A DNA stretch of 64,000 nt from Loigolactobacillus binensis (GCF_005405165.1 NZ_BJDN01000004.1:1-64000), one strand, 5' to 3'. Shown: positions 24,485-33,974, counted from the first letter of the stretch. A program made the numbers and translations. Notes: generated by a model from the sequence alone, not told the origin.

Positions 24485-25338
24485 AACTTGAATTTATTGA
24501 CCAGAAGCAATTTTTGGCTAGAATCAGAAAGTTAGCAAAGGAAAGAAAAATCACACCACAAATCATGTTGCAGGAGATTGTTTTGGATGACCTGATTGAT
24601 CGAATCTCTAATTCACCTTACCAAAATAATCTCGTACTAAAAGGTGGCTTCTTGATTGCATCGCTAATTGGCACCGACACTCGCTCAACACGGGATATTG
24701 ATACTTCAATTGTTGGTTTACCAGTGACGGAAGATAAAATGAAAAGTGTGTTTCAAGAAATTTGTGATATTGAATTACCAGAAGATATCATCAAACTATC
24801 TATTGTAAGGATTGGTGAAATTAGGGAGGATGATGAGTATTCCGGTTACCGGATTCATATCCGTGCACAAATCTATACCACACGAGTTGATGTTAAGATT
24901 GATATATCAACTGGAGATGTGATTACCGAGCGCGCCATCCAATATGGACACAAAATGATTCTTGAGGATCGGACTGTTCAAATTATGGCGTACACAGTTG
25001 AAACCATCATTGCTGAAAAGTTGGAGACGATAGTTAGCCGGGCTGATGCTAATACACGATTGAAAGATTTCTACGATTTATATTTGCTCAATCATCAAAA
25101 TAAGACTGAAATAAAGTTTGATGTATTAAAAAAGGCAATACAAGCAACTTCAGCAAAAAGAGAAACAACTAATCAATTAGGCACCTATATTTCAGCATTA
25201 ACGGCTCTCAAAACAAGTCCAAGTCTTCAAAAATTATGGCTTGCTTATCAAAAGCCCAATGAATATGCGCACGGGATTGATTTTGGAGCTACGTGTGATG
25301 CAGCGATTGATTTAGTCCGTAAATCAGGCATGGAGTAA
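24481..25338 (+). CDS. AbiEii-type nucleotidyltransferase toxin
   Basis: This 285-residue protein has the nucleotidyltransferase core: KGGFLIASLIG, then TRSTRDIDTSI (around residues 70-80) with the paired metal-binding aspartates, and a helical C-terminal half with VETIIAEKLETIV and LKDFYDLYLL typical of AbiEii/DUF1814. The toxin causes reversible growth arrest and gives phage abortive infection in lactococci. It starts at GTG overlapping the antitoxin stop. In this place it may stabilise the ICE or guard the host against phages. Confidence 0.9.
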   Translation: MKLEFIDQKQFLARIRKLAKERKITPQIMLQEIVLDDLIDRISNSPYQNNLVLKGGFLIASLIGTDTRSTRDIDTSIVGLPVTEDKMKSVFQEICDIELPEDIIKLSIVRIGEIREDDEYSGYRIHIRAQIYTTRVDVKIDISTGDVITERAIQYGHKMILEDRTVQIMAYTVETIIAEKLETIVSRADANTRLKDFYDLYLLNHQNKTEIKFDVLKKAIQATSAKRETTNQLGTYISALTALKTSPSLQKLWLAYQKPNEYAHGIDFGATCDAAIDLVRKSGME

Positions 25339-25363
25339 CTTAGATAACTACCGGAATAAGCGA

Positions 25364-26731
25364 TTACAGTGTTTTGTTATTGCTCTGATAGGCAGCTTCA
25401 ATCTCACCCAGAAAATCATAACCCTTCGGTACTAACGGCGTGTAAAACTCACTAATCACGCCAATACCAGTATCCACATAACCACGACCTTTGATGGGTT
25501 TTAAGAAGAAATCTTTGTCGGTTTCACCAAACATCATGGTATAACCAAGGTCCGACATGCGACCGAGTGCGGCACGGAACATAAATTGATCACGAATGCC
25601 GTCACCTAGATATTTTGCATCAGGGCGCTGGCAGGCTAAGATCAGAAAGAAGCCTGATTGACGGCCAAGCATAACGATTTGTTTAAGCTTACTCATGACT
25701 TGTACCGCTTCACGTCCGATCATATCCATGAAAGCCACATACTCATCAAAAACTAGAAAATGGGCGGGAAGTCCGAGCGCGGCATAGTTATTGCCTGTTT
25801 GGTAGCCGGCCATTTTTTTCATCTCTTTATTCCGTTCCATCATTTCTTGATAAAATCGACCTACGGCGGCGATCATATCGTCTTGTTCATAGTGAACATC
25901 TGGAATGACATCGGTTAAATCGGCTAGGTCAGAATTTTTTGGATCAAGAATGGTCAACTGATTGCCGTCACGAATCAATGCTTGGATCAAGGTGAGAATA
26001 AAATAGGTTTTCCCACCACCAGTACCACCAGCGATTAGCATATGGGGCAAAACATCATATTCCCAAGCAACATTGTTCATTAGATTGACGGCACCGTTTT
26101 GGCATTTCACATGTTCAATCGAGATTCGATTGCCAATCGTATCATATAGTAGGGTATATTCCACAAATGAATCATGGAGAATTTTATCAACGATCTCACA
26201 GTATAAGCCAGATTCAAGTTTCTTTTCTAAATGGATCAGTTGATCTTGATAAGGACTCATCACAATTTCCACTTGTACATGGATCAGACCATTTTTTAAA
26301 CGGTAGTAAACTCGTGGGAACCGTGAAATGCGTTCTTTTGAACTGCCAAAGTCTAAGTCTTTGAAAAAACCATCATTTTGTCTTGTTTCACTCTCGTACC
26401 AATTATTGGTCATGAACATTCGCGCAATTTTTTGTCGATGCATCAATTTGCGGTATTGGTCAGGAAATCTGATTAAGACCAATAAGATGATCGTTAATGA
26501 AGCTAGAAATGTAATGATGGAACTGATAATCAATCCGCTAAATGACCAGGGGAGACTATGAATTGTCGGCCATGAAACGGTTTTAAGATTGATTTTAGAT
26601 AGTAACGGTAGATAAAGAAAAATAGTCAGTGGCAGCCAGATGAATAGAACCATGCTTAACAGCGTTTGAAAAACTAGGTTCTGATCACGTGGATGAATTT
26701 GAGTGCCACGATACCGAAAAATTGCTTTCAA
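25364..26731 (-). CDS. FtsK/SpoIIIE-type coupling protein TcpA (Tn916 Orf21-like)
   Basis: This 455-residue protein has two N-terminal membrane segments (about residues 24-48 and 60-88) and a FtsK/SpoIIIE ATPase domain with Walker A AGGTGGGKTYF (about 232-242) and Walker B HFLVFDEYVAFMD. It brings the relaxase-bound DNA strand to the mating channel. In Tn916 orf21 is directly before oriT and orf20; here the AbiE pair sits in between on the other strand, so the coupling gene and MobT are separated by about 1.9 kb. Confidence 0.93.
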   Translation of the reverse strand: MKAIFRYRGTQIHPRDQNLVFQTLLSMVLFIWLPLTIFLYLPLLSKINLKTVSWPTIHSLPWSFSGLIISSIITFLASLTIILLVLIRFPDQYRKLMHRQKIARMFMTNNWYESETRQNDGFFKDLDFGSSKERISRFPRVYYRLKNGLIHVQVEIVMSPYQDQLIHLEKKLESGLYCEIVDKILHDSFVEYTLLYDTIGNRISIEHVKCQNGAVNLMNNVAWEYDVLPHMLIAGGTGGGKTYFILTLIQALIRDGNQLTILDPKNSDLADLTDVIPDVHYEQDDMIAAVGRFYQEMMERNKEMKKMAGYQTGNNYAALGLPAHFLVFDEYVAFMDMIGREAVQVMSKLKQIVMLGRQSGFFLILACQRPDAKYLGDGIRDQFMFRAALGRMSDLGYTMMFGETDKDFFLKPIKGRGYVDTGIGVISEFYTPLVPKGYDFLGEIEAAYQSNNKTL

Positions 26732-26764
26732 ATTATCACCTCATTTCAATTGCTTTAGGATCAA

Positions 26765-27025
26765 CTAGGCGGCATCAGCTACGCCAATATAAATCATTGT
26801 TAGACCTTCTTCGGCCTGCATACTCTTGAAGGTAAATTCTTTAGCAACACCATCTTTAGTCACTTCTGATAGAGCAGTTAAACTAAAACCAGAATCGGGT
26901 GATTCAATCGCAATTTCATGAGCTTCTTGGAGCTTTCGCTCGGCTTCATTAACGGAGCTTTCCTTGATGTTCGCTACAAAATCATCCATAAAGCCGATTT
27001 CATTAATACAGACAAGTACATTCAT
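26765..27025 (-). CDS. Unrecognised small ICE protein
   Basis: This 86-residue acidic protein (MNVLVCINEIGFMDDFVANIKESS...) has an amphipathic helix rich in Glu and Ala and ends EEGLTMIYIGVADAA. There is no membrane segment. It has a GGAGA site and stands between the YdcP-like gene and tcpA on the operon strand, a position where ICEs carry small variable proteins. The family is unknown to me. Confidence 0.7.
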   Translation of the reverse strand: MNVLVCINEIGFMDDFVANIKESSVNEAERKLQEAHEIAIESPDSGFSLTALSEVTKDGVAKEFTFKSMQAEEGLTMIYIGVADAA

Positions 27026-27118
27026 AAAAAATCTCCTAACATCTTTTTTGTGGCTACTAAGAAATTCTTAAACCGTCATAAAGACGGCGGGGAGCGTTGG
27101 GATGAAAGCCTATGATGA

Positions 27119-27502
27119 TTATTTTTTGTCATTACTATTTTTCTCGGTGGTTACTGGACTAGTTTTGGATTGGCTGTTTTTGACTGGGACAATATCAGTT
27201 GCTTTGAGATACCAAGAAACAGTCACACCACGGAAATCTGCATTGGCGACAGTGTCGATCTCAGGATCAACTAGTGCTACTTCTTGGTCATATTCAAAAT
27301 TCTTAGTCCCGGCTTCGGCTGGAATAGAGACCTGGACCATTTGACCTTGTACCGTACTCTTTAAATCAAAGGTACGTGAGCGAACATTAGTTGTTTGGTT
27401 GCCTTCATCGTCTTCGATAAATCGTTCTCGGCGTTGGGCGGAGAATAATAATTTACCGAACGTTTTTGATGTATCTAACTTGATGCCTTCTGGTAATCGC
27501 AT
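27119..27502 (-). CDS. YdcP/DUF961-family protein (Tn916 Orf22/23-like)
   Basis: This 127-residue protein has the DUF961 pattern: KTFGKLLFSAQRRERF, then SRTFDLKSTVQGQMVQVSIPAEAGTKNF and an ending VSWYLKATDIVPV, plus a Ser/Thr/Lys-rich tail. YdcP-type proteins are always found at the start of Tn916/ICEBs1 transfer operons; HelP-like members help the element's helicase during replication. The second copy at 27538 is a clear paralogue. Confidence 0.88.
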   Translation of the reverse strand: MRLPEGIKLDTSKTFGKLLFSAQRRERFIEDDEGNQTTNVRSRTFDLKSTVQGQMVQVSIPAEAGTKNFEYDQEVALVDPEIDTVANADFRGVTVSWYLKATDIVPVKNSQSKTSPVTTEKNSNDKK

Positions 27503-27537
27503 ATAAAGTTCCTTCTTTCTTTGTTTTTGAGGAGTAG

Positions 27538-27858
27538 CTAAATTTTGATGAAGTCGTCAGCTAAGCAGGTATAATTTACAAATGCTGCTTCGCCAATTCG
27601 ATAACCAACTGCGGCGATGCGTGGATTAATTAATTGAACCCGATCAAATGGTTCGAGCGTGTCGTTTTTTTCACCGGCCGCCACTGGGATCGTTACTTGA
27701 ATGTTGTCAGCGCGTTGTACATCGGAATAAAGGTCATAAGTGCGCGAAACAACTTTACGATTGGCACCGGAGCCTTCGCGAGTTTCACTAAAATTACCGG
27801 CAAAGGTGAGCTGACCGAAAGTTTCGCGTACTTCGGGAATTACATATTTAAGATCCAT
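27538..27858 (-). CDS. YdcP/DUF961-family protein (second copy)
   Basis: This 106-residue protein shares the framework of the neighbour: ETFGQLTFAGNFSETRE, SRTYDLYSDVQRADNIQVTIPVAAGEK and a final YTCLADDFIKI. The paired DUF961 genes match orf23 and orf22 of Tn916. A GAGGACCC-type site precedes the ATG and 35 bp separate it from the next gene. It probably supports DNA processing in transfer or replication. Confidence 0.87.
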   Translation of the reverse strand: MDLKYVIPEVRETFGQLTFAGNFSETREGSGANRKVVSRTYDLYSDVQRADNIQVTIPVAAGEKNDTLEPFDRVQLINPRIAAVGYRIGEAAFVNYTCLADDFIKI

Positions 27859-27913
27859 AATTGGGTCCTCGCTTTCATTTTTTGAATTTTGGGTAAACTA
27901 AAAGCCAGATAAT

Positions 27914-28162
27914 TTAACTATCTGACTTAGAATGTGCATAATATTCGATGACTTGGTTGAGTAAATATTGATATAGATCAGTATTGAGGGGATAAATAAG
28001 CCGCTGATTGCGAACTTGGGGAAAGTTTAAGAACAGACGATGGTGTCCTTGAATGAGTTGTACTTGTTTGATGATCAGACTGTGATTCAGAATGATCTCA
28101 CCTTCAAGCAAAACATTTGGCTTGCCACTGGACGACATTTTAATGGAAGATACGTAAATCAT
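27914..28162 (-). CDS. SpoVG-like small protein
   Basis: From the ATG at 28162, which has AGGAGG just before it, this is an 82-residue protein (MIYVSSIKMSSSGKPNVLLE...). The run GEIILNHSLIIKQVQLIQG, then HRLFLNFPQV, then YPLNTDLYQYLLNQVIEYY follows the order of the SpoVG family (strand, 'I-x-V-I-x-G', 'L-F-V-x-M-P', then a C-terminal helix). SpoVG proteins bind nucleic acid and regulate gene expression; such copies are common in Gram-positive mobile elements. The longer frame back to 28219 lacks a ribosome site. Confidence 0.6.
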   Translation of the reverse strand: MIYVSSIKMSSSGKPNVLLEGEIILNHSLIIKQVQLIQGHHRLFLNFPQVRNQRLIYPLNTDLYQYLLNQVIEYYAHSKSDS

Positions 28163-28202
28163 TTGACCTCCTAAATTGTAATAACAGTGATTCTGATACC
28201 AC

Positions 28203-28475
28203 TTATTCGAGAAAAACACCGCGATAGCTTAGAAAAAGCTTATGTTCAATGAACCCTGAGCCGAACGTAAAGGACATATTCACGCCTAAAATACATTCAT
28301 CCTTGGAAATCGGAAAATTGACTGATATTTCTGGCGTAGTCTGAACTTGGTGTTTAATGTTCTTTAGAATTTCTTTTTCAGTGGGTGAGGTCGGAAACAT
28401 AGGATTAATGAATTTTTTGAAATCATGATGGAATTCGGACAAGTTAAAAATTGGATCAGTCTGTAATTCTGGCAT
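28203..28475 (-). CDS. Unrecognised small ICE protein
   Basis: This 90-residue protein (MPELQTDPIFNLSEFHHDFK...) has no membrane segment; the C-terminal half (NMSFTFGSGFIEHKLFLSYRG) looks like beta strands. It has an AAAGGATG site and lies between the adhesin gene and the SpoVG-like gene on the operon strand. I do not recognise a family. It may be the first gene of the transfer operon or belong with the adhesin. Confidence 0.62.
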   Translation of the reverse strand: MPELQTDPIFNLSEFHHDFKKFINPMFPTSPTEKEILKNIKHQVQTTPEISVNFPISKDECILGVNMSFTFGSGFIEHKLFLSYRGVFLE

Positions 28476-28503
28476 ACAATCATCCTTTCATATAGTGAAA
28501 CGA

Positions 28504-31500
28504 TTAATCGTTCCAAGTATCATCTTCATCATCGTCGTACAAGTCATCACTAGATTTTTTTGAATGATGCATCCACCACACAATTAAGCCAGTAATTAAT
28601 AGTAGAATCACACCAACAATACTTAATAATTGATTACGTTCTTCACCGGTTTGCGGTAGGCGAAGTATTGGTGTATCAACGGCTTCATCTTTCATTTGTG
28701 CTTTGACAATTTCACCATCTTTAGTAATCTCAAAATCAACAGGCGTTTCATTGATCTTATAACCTTTTGGTGCGTCATACTCCACAAACTGATATTTGCC
28801 AGCAGGCAGGTTGGCAAAACTGAAAATGCCCTTGTCATTAGTTCGACCTGATACAACTGTTTTGCCATCTTGATCAAGAATCTTGATACCAGTGTTTGGC
28901 AAGACTTTACCATCGATGACATCAGTCTTGGTTAATTCACCAGTACCTTTGATTAAACTATTTTGTAGCGTGAAACTAATTGCTGGCGATTCAGAAGTGG
29001 ACTTAGTCTCGGTTGTTGCTTTTTCAGCTGCTTGTTTTTTATCCTGACTAATTAATTGACCCTTAGCATTGTAGGCAGTGATACCAGCTTTGGTTGAAAC
29101 GATTTTAGTTAAATCCTTAGTCAAAACAAGATTAGTCGCGGAAGGCGTCTTTTCCCGTAAATAGAAGGTGCCAACCGGTACATTCTTGAAAGCACCAATC
29201 GACTTGTCATCAATTGTAGTGGTTTGAATGACTTTCTTATCCTTATCTAGTAATTCAAACACCGCACCTTTGGCGTTACCATCAAAAGTGAACTGATAAC
29301 CTTTATTTTCAACTAACTTAGCGGTTTCGTTGATTTTCTTAAAGGCAAATTCGTTGAAGTGTAGTTTGTTTAGAATTGGTGCGTCCTTATCATCATTGAT
29401 CGTGAAATTTTTAGTTGCGGTGTTGTCAATTGTCTTAAATTCAAAATCATAAGTTTGGTCATCAAGCTGATAAGCTTCACCGGCATCTAGTTCTTGTACA
29501 TAATAACTACCTTCTGGTAATTGAATGTCGGTAAATGTTGCTTTACCATCTTTGACAGTCGCAGTTGCGACTAATGCTTTTGCCGGAACATTGATGTCAC
29601 CACTGGTGTAGCCAGCTTTACTGAACAGTCCGAAGACTTGACCATTAGCGGCTTTATTTTCAATTGTGGGTTTGTCCTTATCCCAACTCTTGATCTGTTC
29701 TGCCTGTTTGTTAACAGTCACGTTCAATTTCTGGAAATCGTTAGTCGCTTTGAGCGAAGTTGAAGTGACCTCAACATTTTGACCAGCGTATTTCAATTCA
29801 AAATCAATTGGCTTGTCGTTAAGAATGAAGCCATTTGGTGCGGCGACTTCTTTAACTGAGTATTTACCGAGATAAAGTTGTGGTGTTTTGATTTGCCCAT
29901 CAGCGTCAGTCGTGGCCGTGGCGACAGTTTCACCCTTTTTTGGCGTGGACGGTACCATCAGCGGTGGTGATATTTTCACGGGCAGTAAATTCAAACTTGG
30001 CACCGGTCAGTGGGGTGTAGTCATAGTTAAAACCATATTGTTCACCGTACTTAGTTGACTGTTTAGTCACCTCAACTGGCGTGGCACCAGTCTTATTCAA
30101 AGTGACAATGCCTTTTTGCGACTTATCCGTAAATTTGACGGTCACAATACCATCACTATCTTTGCCAGTGATCGAAAATTCAGCTGGGTCTTTGGCAAGA
30201 ACGTAGCCTAAGGGTGCTTGTGTTTCGACTAATTCATATTGACCATAGGGGAGCGCCTCAGTTGTGGTCAAGTAGCCCTCTTCATTAGTCATAAAAGTAT
30301 CAGTTGTCCCATCATGATTGAGATTAGGCATGGAAACATATTTACCAGTTTGTAGTGATTTAATTTTAAAGCCAGCGTTGGCACGCGGAATTGTTTTGCC
30401 GGATTCGGCGTCAGCTTTGACCACTTTCAATCGTTCTTCCAATACATTATTGACGACTGAATAATGATGGGTCTCGTTTTGTTGATGAATCGTGACTTTA
30501 AATGGATCGGCGGTCTTATAGCCTTCTGGTGTTTTTGTTTCCGTCACGGTATAAGTGTCATAGGGTAGATCAGTAAATTTGAGGTAACCTTCTTTATCGG
30601 TTGTTCCCGTTGTGACGATTTTATTCGTTGTGTTGCTAGTGACTATAAACTCAACATTAGCCAGTGGATTAGACTTGTTTTCTTTACCAGTTAAATGACT
30701 AGAAAGTGCGGTGTGCCAATCATAGTTACCAATTTTGATTAAGTCGAAACCACCGGTAATGACTTGTTCTTTAACGGTTGTTGATACGGTGGCCGTTTTA
30801 GCATTTTGACCGGCGTATGCCAGTTTGAATGCATGTTTTTCTGTATCTTTAATGTAGCCAGTTGGTGCTGTTTTTTCGATCCAGTAGTAGTCATCCAACT
30901 TTAGATTAGCGACACTCGCTTGATTGTTTTTAATTGTAACGGTATCAATTAGTTCATCATTTGAAGTTCGATACAACTCATAGATAGCACCATTAAGAGA
31001 AGCTGCGCCTTGTGGTGTTTGACCAGTTTTAGCATCTTCCTTGATCAAAGTGGCAGTACCGAATTGTTCATCATCGGTCGCTTTAACCGCAGTGGCAGTG
31101 ACCGCGACATTTTGACCAGCATATTTCAACTCAAAGGGTACTTTCTCGTTGTTAAGGATATAACCGGCTGGGGCCTTTTCTTCAACGGCGTAGTAATTGC
31201 CAAGTTTCAGATTTTGTAGCGTGCCTTTGCCGGTGCTATCAGTGGTGATCGTTCCAACTTTTTTACCATCAGTTGAATAAATACCGTACATCGCGCCATT
31301 TAATGAATAGTACTTGTTAAACATATTGGTGCCAAATTGACGACCAATCTTCGTTAGATTCACATTACCAAGTTGTTCTTTGTTGCCAAGAACGACTTCG
31401 ATAGTTTGATTAGGTGCGATCGTGGCCGTCTTGATTTCACCTTTATTGACGTAACCATTGGGTGCCGTTACTTCAGAAACTTTGACTTGGGTACCGGCCT

Positions 31501-32422
31501 TGATGTCGTTTAAAGCGGCGTAACCATCAGTGCCAGTGGTGACTTCTTTGGTTTGACCATTGTACTCAAATTTGAGTTTCGCACCTGGCAGAGCCTTATT
31601 GGTATCCGCGTCAACTTTCTTAGCTTTCAAGTTACCATTGAGATTGACTTTGATATTGAGATCGAAGTTGTTACCATTTGGCAGTTTGAAATAGGCGAGT
31701 TTTTGTTGATTGCCTTTGCCATAGAGTAATGAGGTCCCAATGTTAGCTGCTTTAGCTTTAGCAAAGGAAACTTTACCAGATTACTTGGAATTGGCTGTAG
31801 CGGTCAAAGTTAATTTATTGCCAGATTTTGTGATGTTCAAATTAGCGGTATTAGCAGTTTGTTCAATGTATGAAGCTAAAGTATCGTTAGTGTCGGTTAA
31901 AGTGACTGAATCACCAACGTTTAAGGTAATATTTTGATCATTGAATGACGGCTTAGTATTGAATGTAGTCACTTTTTTCAACACAGCCGCTTTTTTTGCC
32001 TGATAATCTGGGTAATTGGTGGTCAATAGTTCACTATTTAGTTCCTCCCAGATCATGATTTGTGCAAGCCCATAATTAGCGTCAGTTGGGTTCTGTTGAT
32101 AAGCAAAATAGGCTATTGAAGCTAATTTATCTTTTTCTGCTGCTGAATAGTTAGTGGGTGTCCAACCTGAACCAGAATTTTCAATATCGATCCCATGTTC
32201 AACACAAAAGGCAACCTGACCATCAACCACCTTTTTGTAAATACCGTTGTCTGTCCAGTGGAGACCATTCAACAGATTTAGCTGCCAAGAGGATATCCAA
32301 TCGCCTGCTTTAATATTGGTCATGTCGGCCGCAAAAGCACTTGTGATCGGAGTCATAAAAATTGAAGTGAACAAGGTCAGCAAGGCTAACCAGACAGAAA
32401 CTTTACGGGTTGCTGTTTGCAA
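28504..32422 (-). pseudogene. LPXTG-anchored SpaA-type adhesin, broken by a stop codon and a frameshift
   Basis: The gene starts at a TTG (32422) with GGAGGTG 6 nt before it. It encodes a signal peptide (1-32), a thioester domain with Cys73 (AFCVEHG) and Gln121 (LAQIMIWEE), about nine SpaA/Cna-B-like repeats, each ending in an ET/EK-x-P-x-GY motif, and an LPQTG sortase signal with a membrane segment and a charged tail. Two lesions are visible. A TAA at 31783-31781 lies in frame, and reading through it continues the same protein. At 29935-29941 an A6 run followed by GGG shifts the frame by one base (HAKKG-stop versus KKGETVATAT). Each could be a real mutation or a read error. Confidence 0.85.
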
Positions 32423-32464
32423 TGACAGCACCTCCTTAAATATTTGTTGAAGAATTTTAGTGCA

Positions 32465-32499
32465 AATAAAAAGTAGACCAATTTTGATTTTGGTCTACT
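32465..32499 (-). terminator. Terminator-like hairpin in the leader of the adhesin gene
   Basis: On the minus strand AGTAGACCAA pairs perfectly with TTGGTCTACT (loop 8 nt) and is followed by TTTTTATTT. It lies about 40 bp before the adhesin start, where it would stop transcripts that begin further right. The remaining 32500-32789 holds a palindrome (TACCCCAA-T-TTGGGGTA, 32663-32679) and no convincing gene. Confidence 0.65.
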
Positions 32500-32789
32500 G
32501 AACAGGAGGTTATGAACGTGTATGTGGAATTGAAACCCGAGTTGATAAGCAGTTGTTGGTTGTGTTTCTACCATTAGAAAGTAGTTGAACGAACAATCGC
32601 AATTAATGTTAATGATTCGTGAATTGATTTCTAGGTTTGAAGCCTTACGTTCCTCCGAAGTGTACCCCAATTTGGGGTAAAACGGTTGAAACAATAAGAA
32701 AGATCTAGAATTCTGAAATTCATAAACGTTAATTTAACGGGTTTTTTGAACGCTATGTAAACTTATTAACCTACGAGTATTTAAAGCCA

Positions 32790-32834
32790 GGCTTGAAGAA
32801 AGCGCGTAAGGCTTCACAGTTCTCAAAACGTTAA
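32790..32834 (+). other. ICE right junction (attR): duplicated 3' end of rpsI
   Basis: These 45 bp translate as GLKKARKASQFSKR and stop, the C-terminus of ribosomal protein S9 in lactobacilli. The frame upstream (..TYEYLKP) is not S9 and soon loses meaning, so this is a gene fragment and not a whole gene. Site-specific ICEs that enter the 3' end of a gene leave such a copy at one end. A terminator follows 27 bp later, as after an intact rpsI. Confidence 0.85.
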
Positions 32835-32860
32835 TATCGTTTTTCTATCAGCGTTTTACG

Positions 32861-32891
32861 AAAACACTTATCCTTGGATGAGTGTTTTTTT
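32861..32891 (+). terminator. Native rpsI terminator, now downstream of attR
   Basis: AAAACACTTATCC-TT-GGATGAGTGTTTT forms a 13-bp stem (one G-T pair) followed by a run of T. It stands in the place expected for the rpsI transcript end and marks the return to chromosomal DNA. Confidence 0.8.
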
Positions 32892-32982
32892 ATTTGACTT
32901 TAGTAATGAATCGTCAGTTTAGTTGGCTATTGATGAATTGCGTGCTATAGTACGAACATGTTAACTGAGGAGTGAAGTGAAA

Positions 32983-33831
32983 ATGTTTCAAAATATTCAA
33001 CCGTATATTTTAGATACACAATATATTCCCAAACCGTTACAAGCCACAGATTATATGATTATTTTAAACGGTGGTAAAATTTTAATGACAACTAAAACTG
33101 ACGGCATGCAAACGCCAACTTTTAGTGAGTTAAGAAGCAATTATTCTGCTGATTTTAGTCAGCCTAATTATTTACTTTCCATTGAGGGGCACAGTTTCTT
33201 TCTATTGGACGTTAAATTAAATGAAAAAGTGGATTTCAGTTATCAAAGTCTAAACGTTTTGCGCAACCTGGTTCCAAAGTGGCTAGCCTTTGCCACTGCC
33301 ACTGCGGCGCATTTAGCTAACTGGTATTTACAAAATCATTTTTGTGGTCGTTGTGGCCGGCCACTGGTTAAAGGCACTAAGGAACGAAATTTAATTTGTC
33401 CAGCTTGTGGTGCGGAAATTTATCCGCGTATTTCGCCAGCAATTATTGTAGGCGTAAAGCGGGCCAATCAATTATTATTGACCAAGTATGCTGCGGGCTA
33501 CGATCGGTATGCCTTAATTGCAGGCTTTGTTGAAATCGGTGAGACTTTAGAGGATACGATCCGACGTGAAGTTTTTGAAGAAACGGGCCTGGAAGTCAAC
33601 CATATTCATTATTATCAAAGCCAGCCATGGGCCTTTTCACAATCGATCTTGATGGGCTTTTTTGCCGATGTGAGTGCCGCTGATACTTATACTACTGAAG
33701 AATATCATTCTGACGAGGCCGAGCTATCGGTGGCCAAATGGTTTGATCGGGACAAGATTCCCATCGATGATACTACCTTGAGTCTAACTTGGGACATGAT
33801 CGGCGCTTTTCGTAATGGTGAAATTAAGTAA
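32983..33831 (+). CDS. nudC: NADH pyrophosphatase (NAD+ diphosphatase)
   Basis: This 282-residue Nudix enzyme splits NAD(H) to NMN(H) and AMP and can remove NAD caps from RNA. A zinc ribbon (CGRCGRPLVKG...CPACG, about residues 121-144) precedes the Nudix box GFVEIGETLEDTIRREVFEE, and the SQPWAFSQSILMGF segment is the NADH-specific motif. A TTGGCT-17-TATAGT promoter lies at 32923-32951. GTG at 32977 and ATG at 32983 are both possible starts. It is the first chromosomal gene after the ICE. Confidence 0.93.
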   Translation: MFQNIQPYILDTQYIPKPLQATDYMIILNGGKILMTTKTDGMQTPTFSELRSNYSADFSQPNYLLSIEGHSFFLLDVKLNEKVDFSYQSLNVLRNLVPKWLAFATATAAHLANWYLQNHFCGRCGRPLVKGTKERNLICPACGAEIYPRISPAIIVGVKRANQLLLTKYAAGYDRYALIAGFVEIGETLEDTIRREVFEETGLEVNHIHYYQSQPWAFSQSILMGFFADVSAADTYTTEEYHSDEAELSVAKWFDRDKIPIDDTTLSLTWDMIGAFRNGEIK

Positions 33832-33974
33832 TTATGCGGTGACAAAACAGTGTTGACGGGTCAAGAAAAGGCTTTCTTGATAAAATGTACTAATTATTAA
33901 AAAGTTTTCATTGATTTTTCATGTGGTTTGACTATATCATTACTCATGTAATGTAAAAAAGTGAGGTTGAAGAT

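Larger units (their letters stand above)
1..32834. mobile_element. Tn916-superfamily ICE in the 3' end of rpsI (left end outside window)
   Basis: Seen: a conjugation module on the minus strand in Tn916 order (YdcP pair, FtsK-like coupling protein, MobT, TcpD, ArdA, TcpE, VirB4, VirB6-like, NlpC hydrolase, TcpC), then cargo, then a sigma factor and a helix-turn-helix protein at the left. The right boundary is a duplicated rpsI 3' end at 32790-32834. Known: in Tn916 the order after orf13 is tet(M), orf6-10, xis and int. Inferred: xis, int and the intact rpsI lie left of position 1, and the 1153-11954 oxidoreductase block replaces the resistance cargo. The adhesin gene at the right end is a second cargo. 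The exact left end cannot be placed. Confidence 0.88.

Noticed and set aside
29930..30003. Programmed ribosomal frameshift in the adhesin
   Set aside because: The needed shift is +1 at A6-GGG, which is not a usual bacterial slippery signal, and a second break (TAA at 31781) exists. A mutation or read error is more likely.
32663..32679. TACCCCAA-T-TTGGGGTA palindrome as a second oriT
   Set aside because: It has only a 1-nt centre, lies outside the mobT region and is not followed by further hairpins, so it does not resemble a nick site.
32386..32694. Minus-strand frame of 102 codons before the adhesin
   Set aside because: It has no ribosome site, crosses the terminator-like hairpin and overlaps the adhesin start in another frame; composition is not protein-like.
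1..32834. Antibiotic resistance gene in the ICE
   Set aside because: Looked for tet(M) or erm-type genes in the cargo slot; all frames there are oxidoreductases, regulators or LtrA. No resistance gene is visible within the window.
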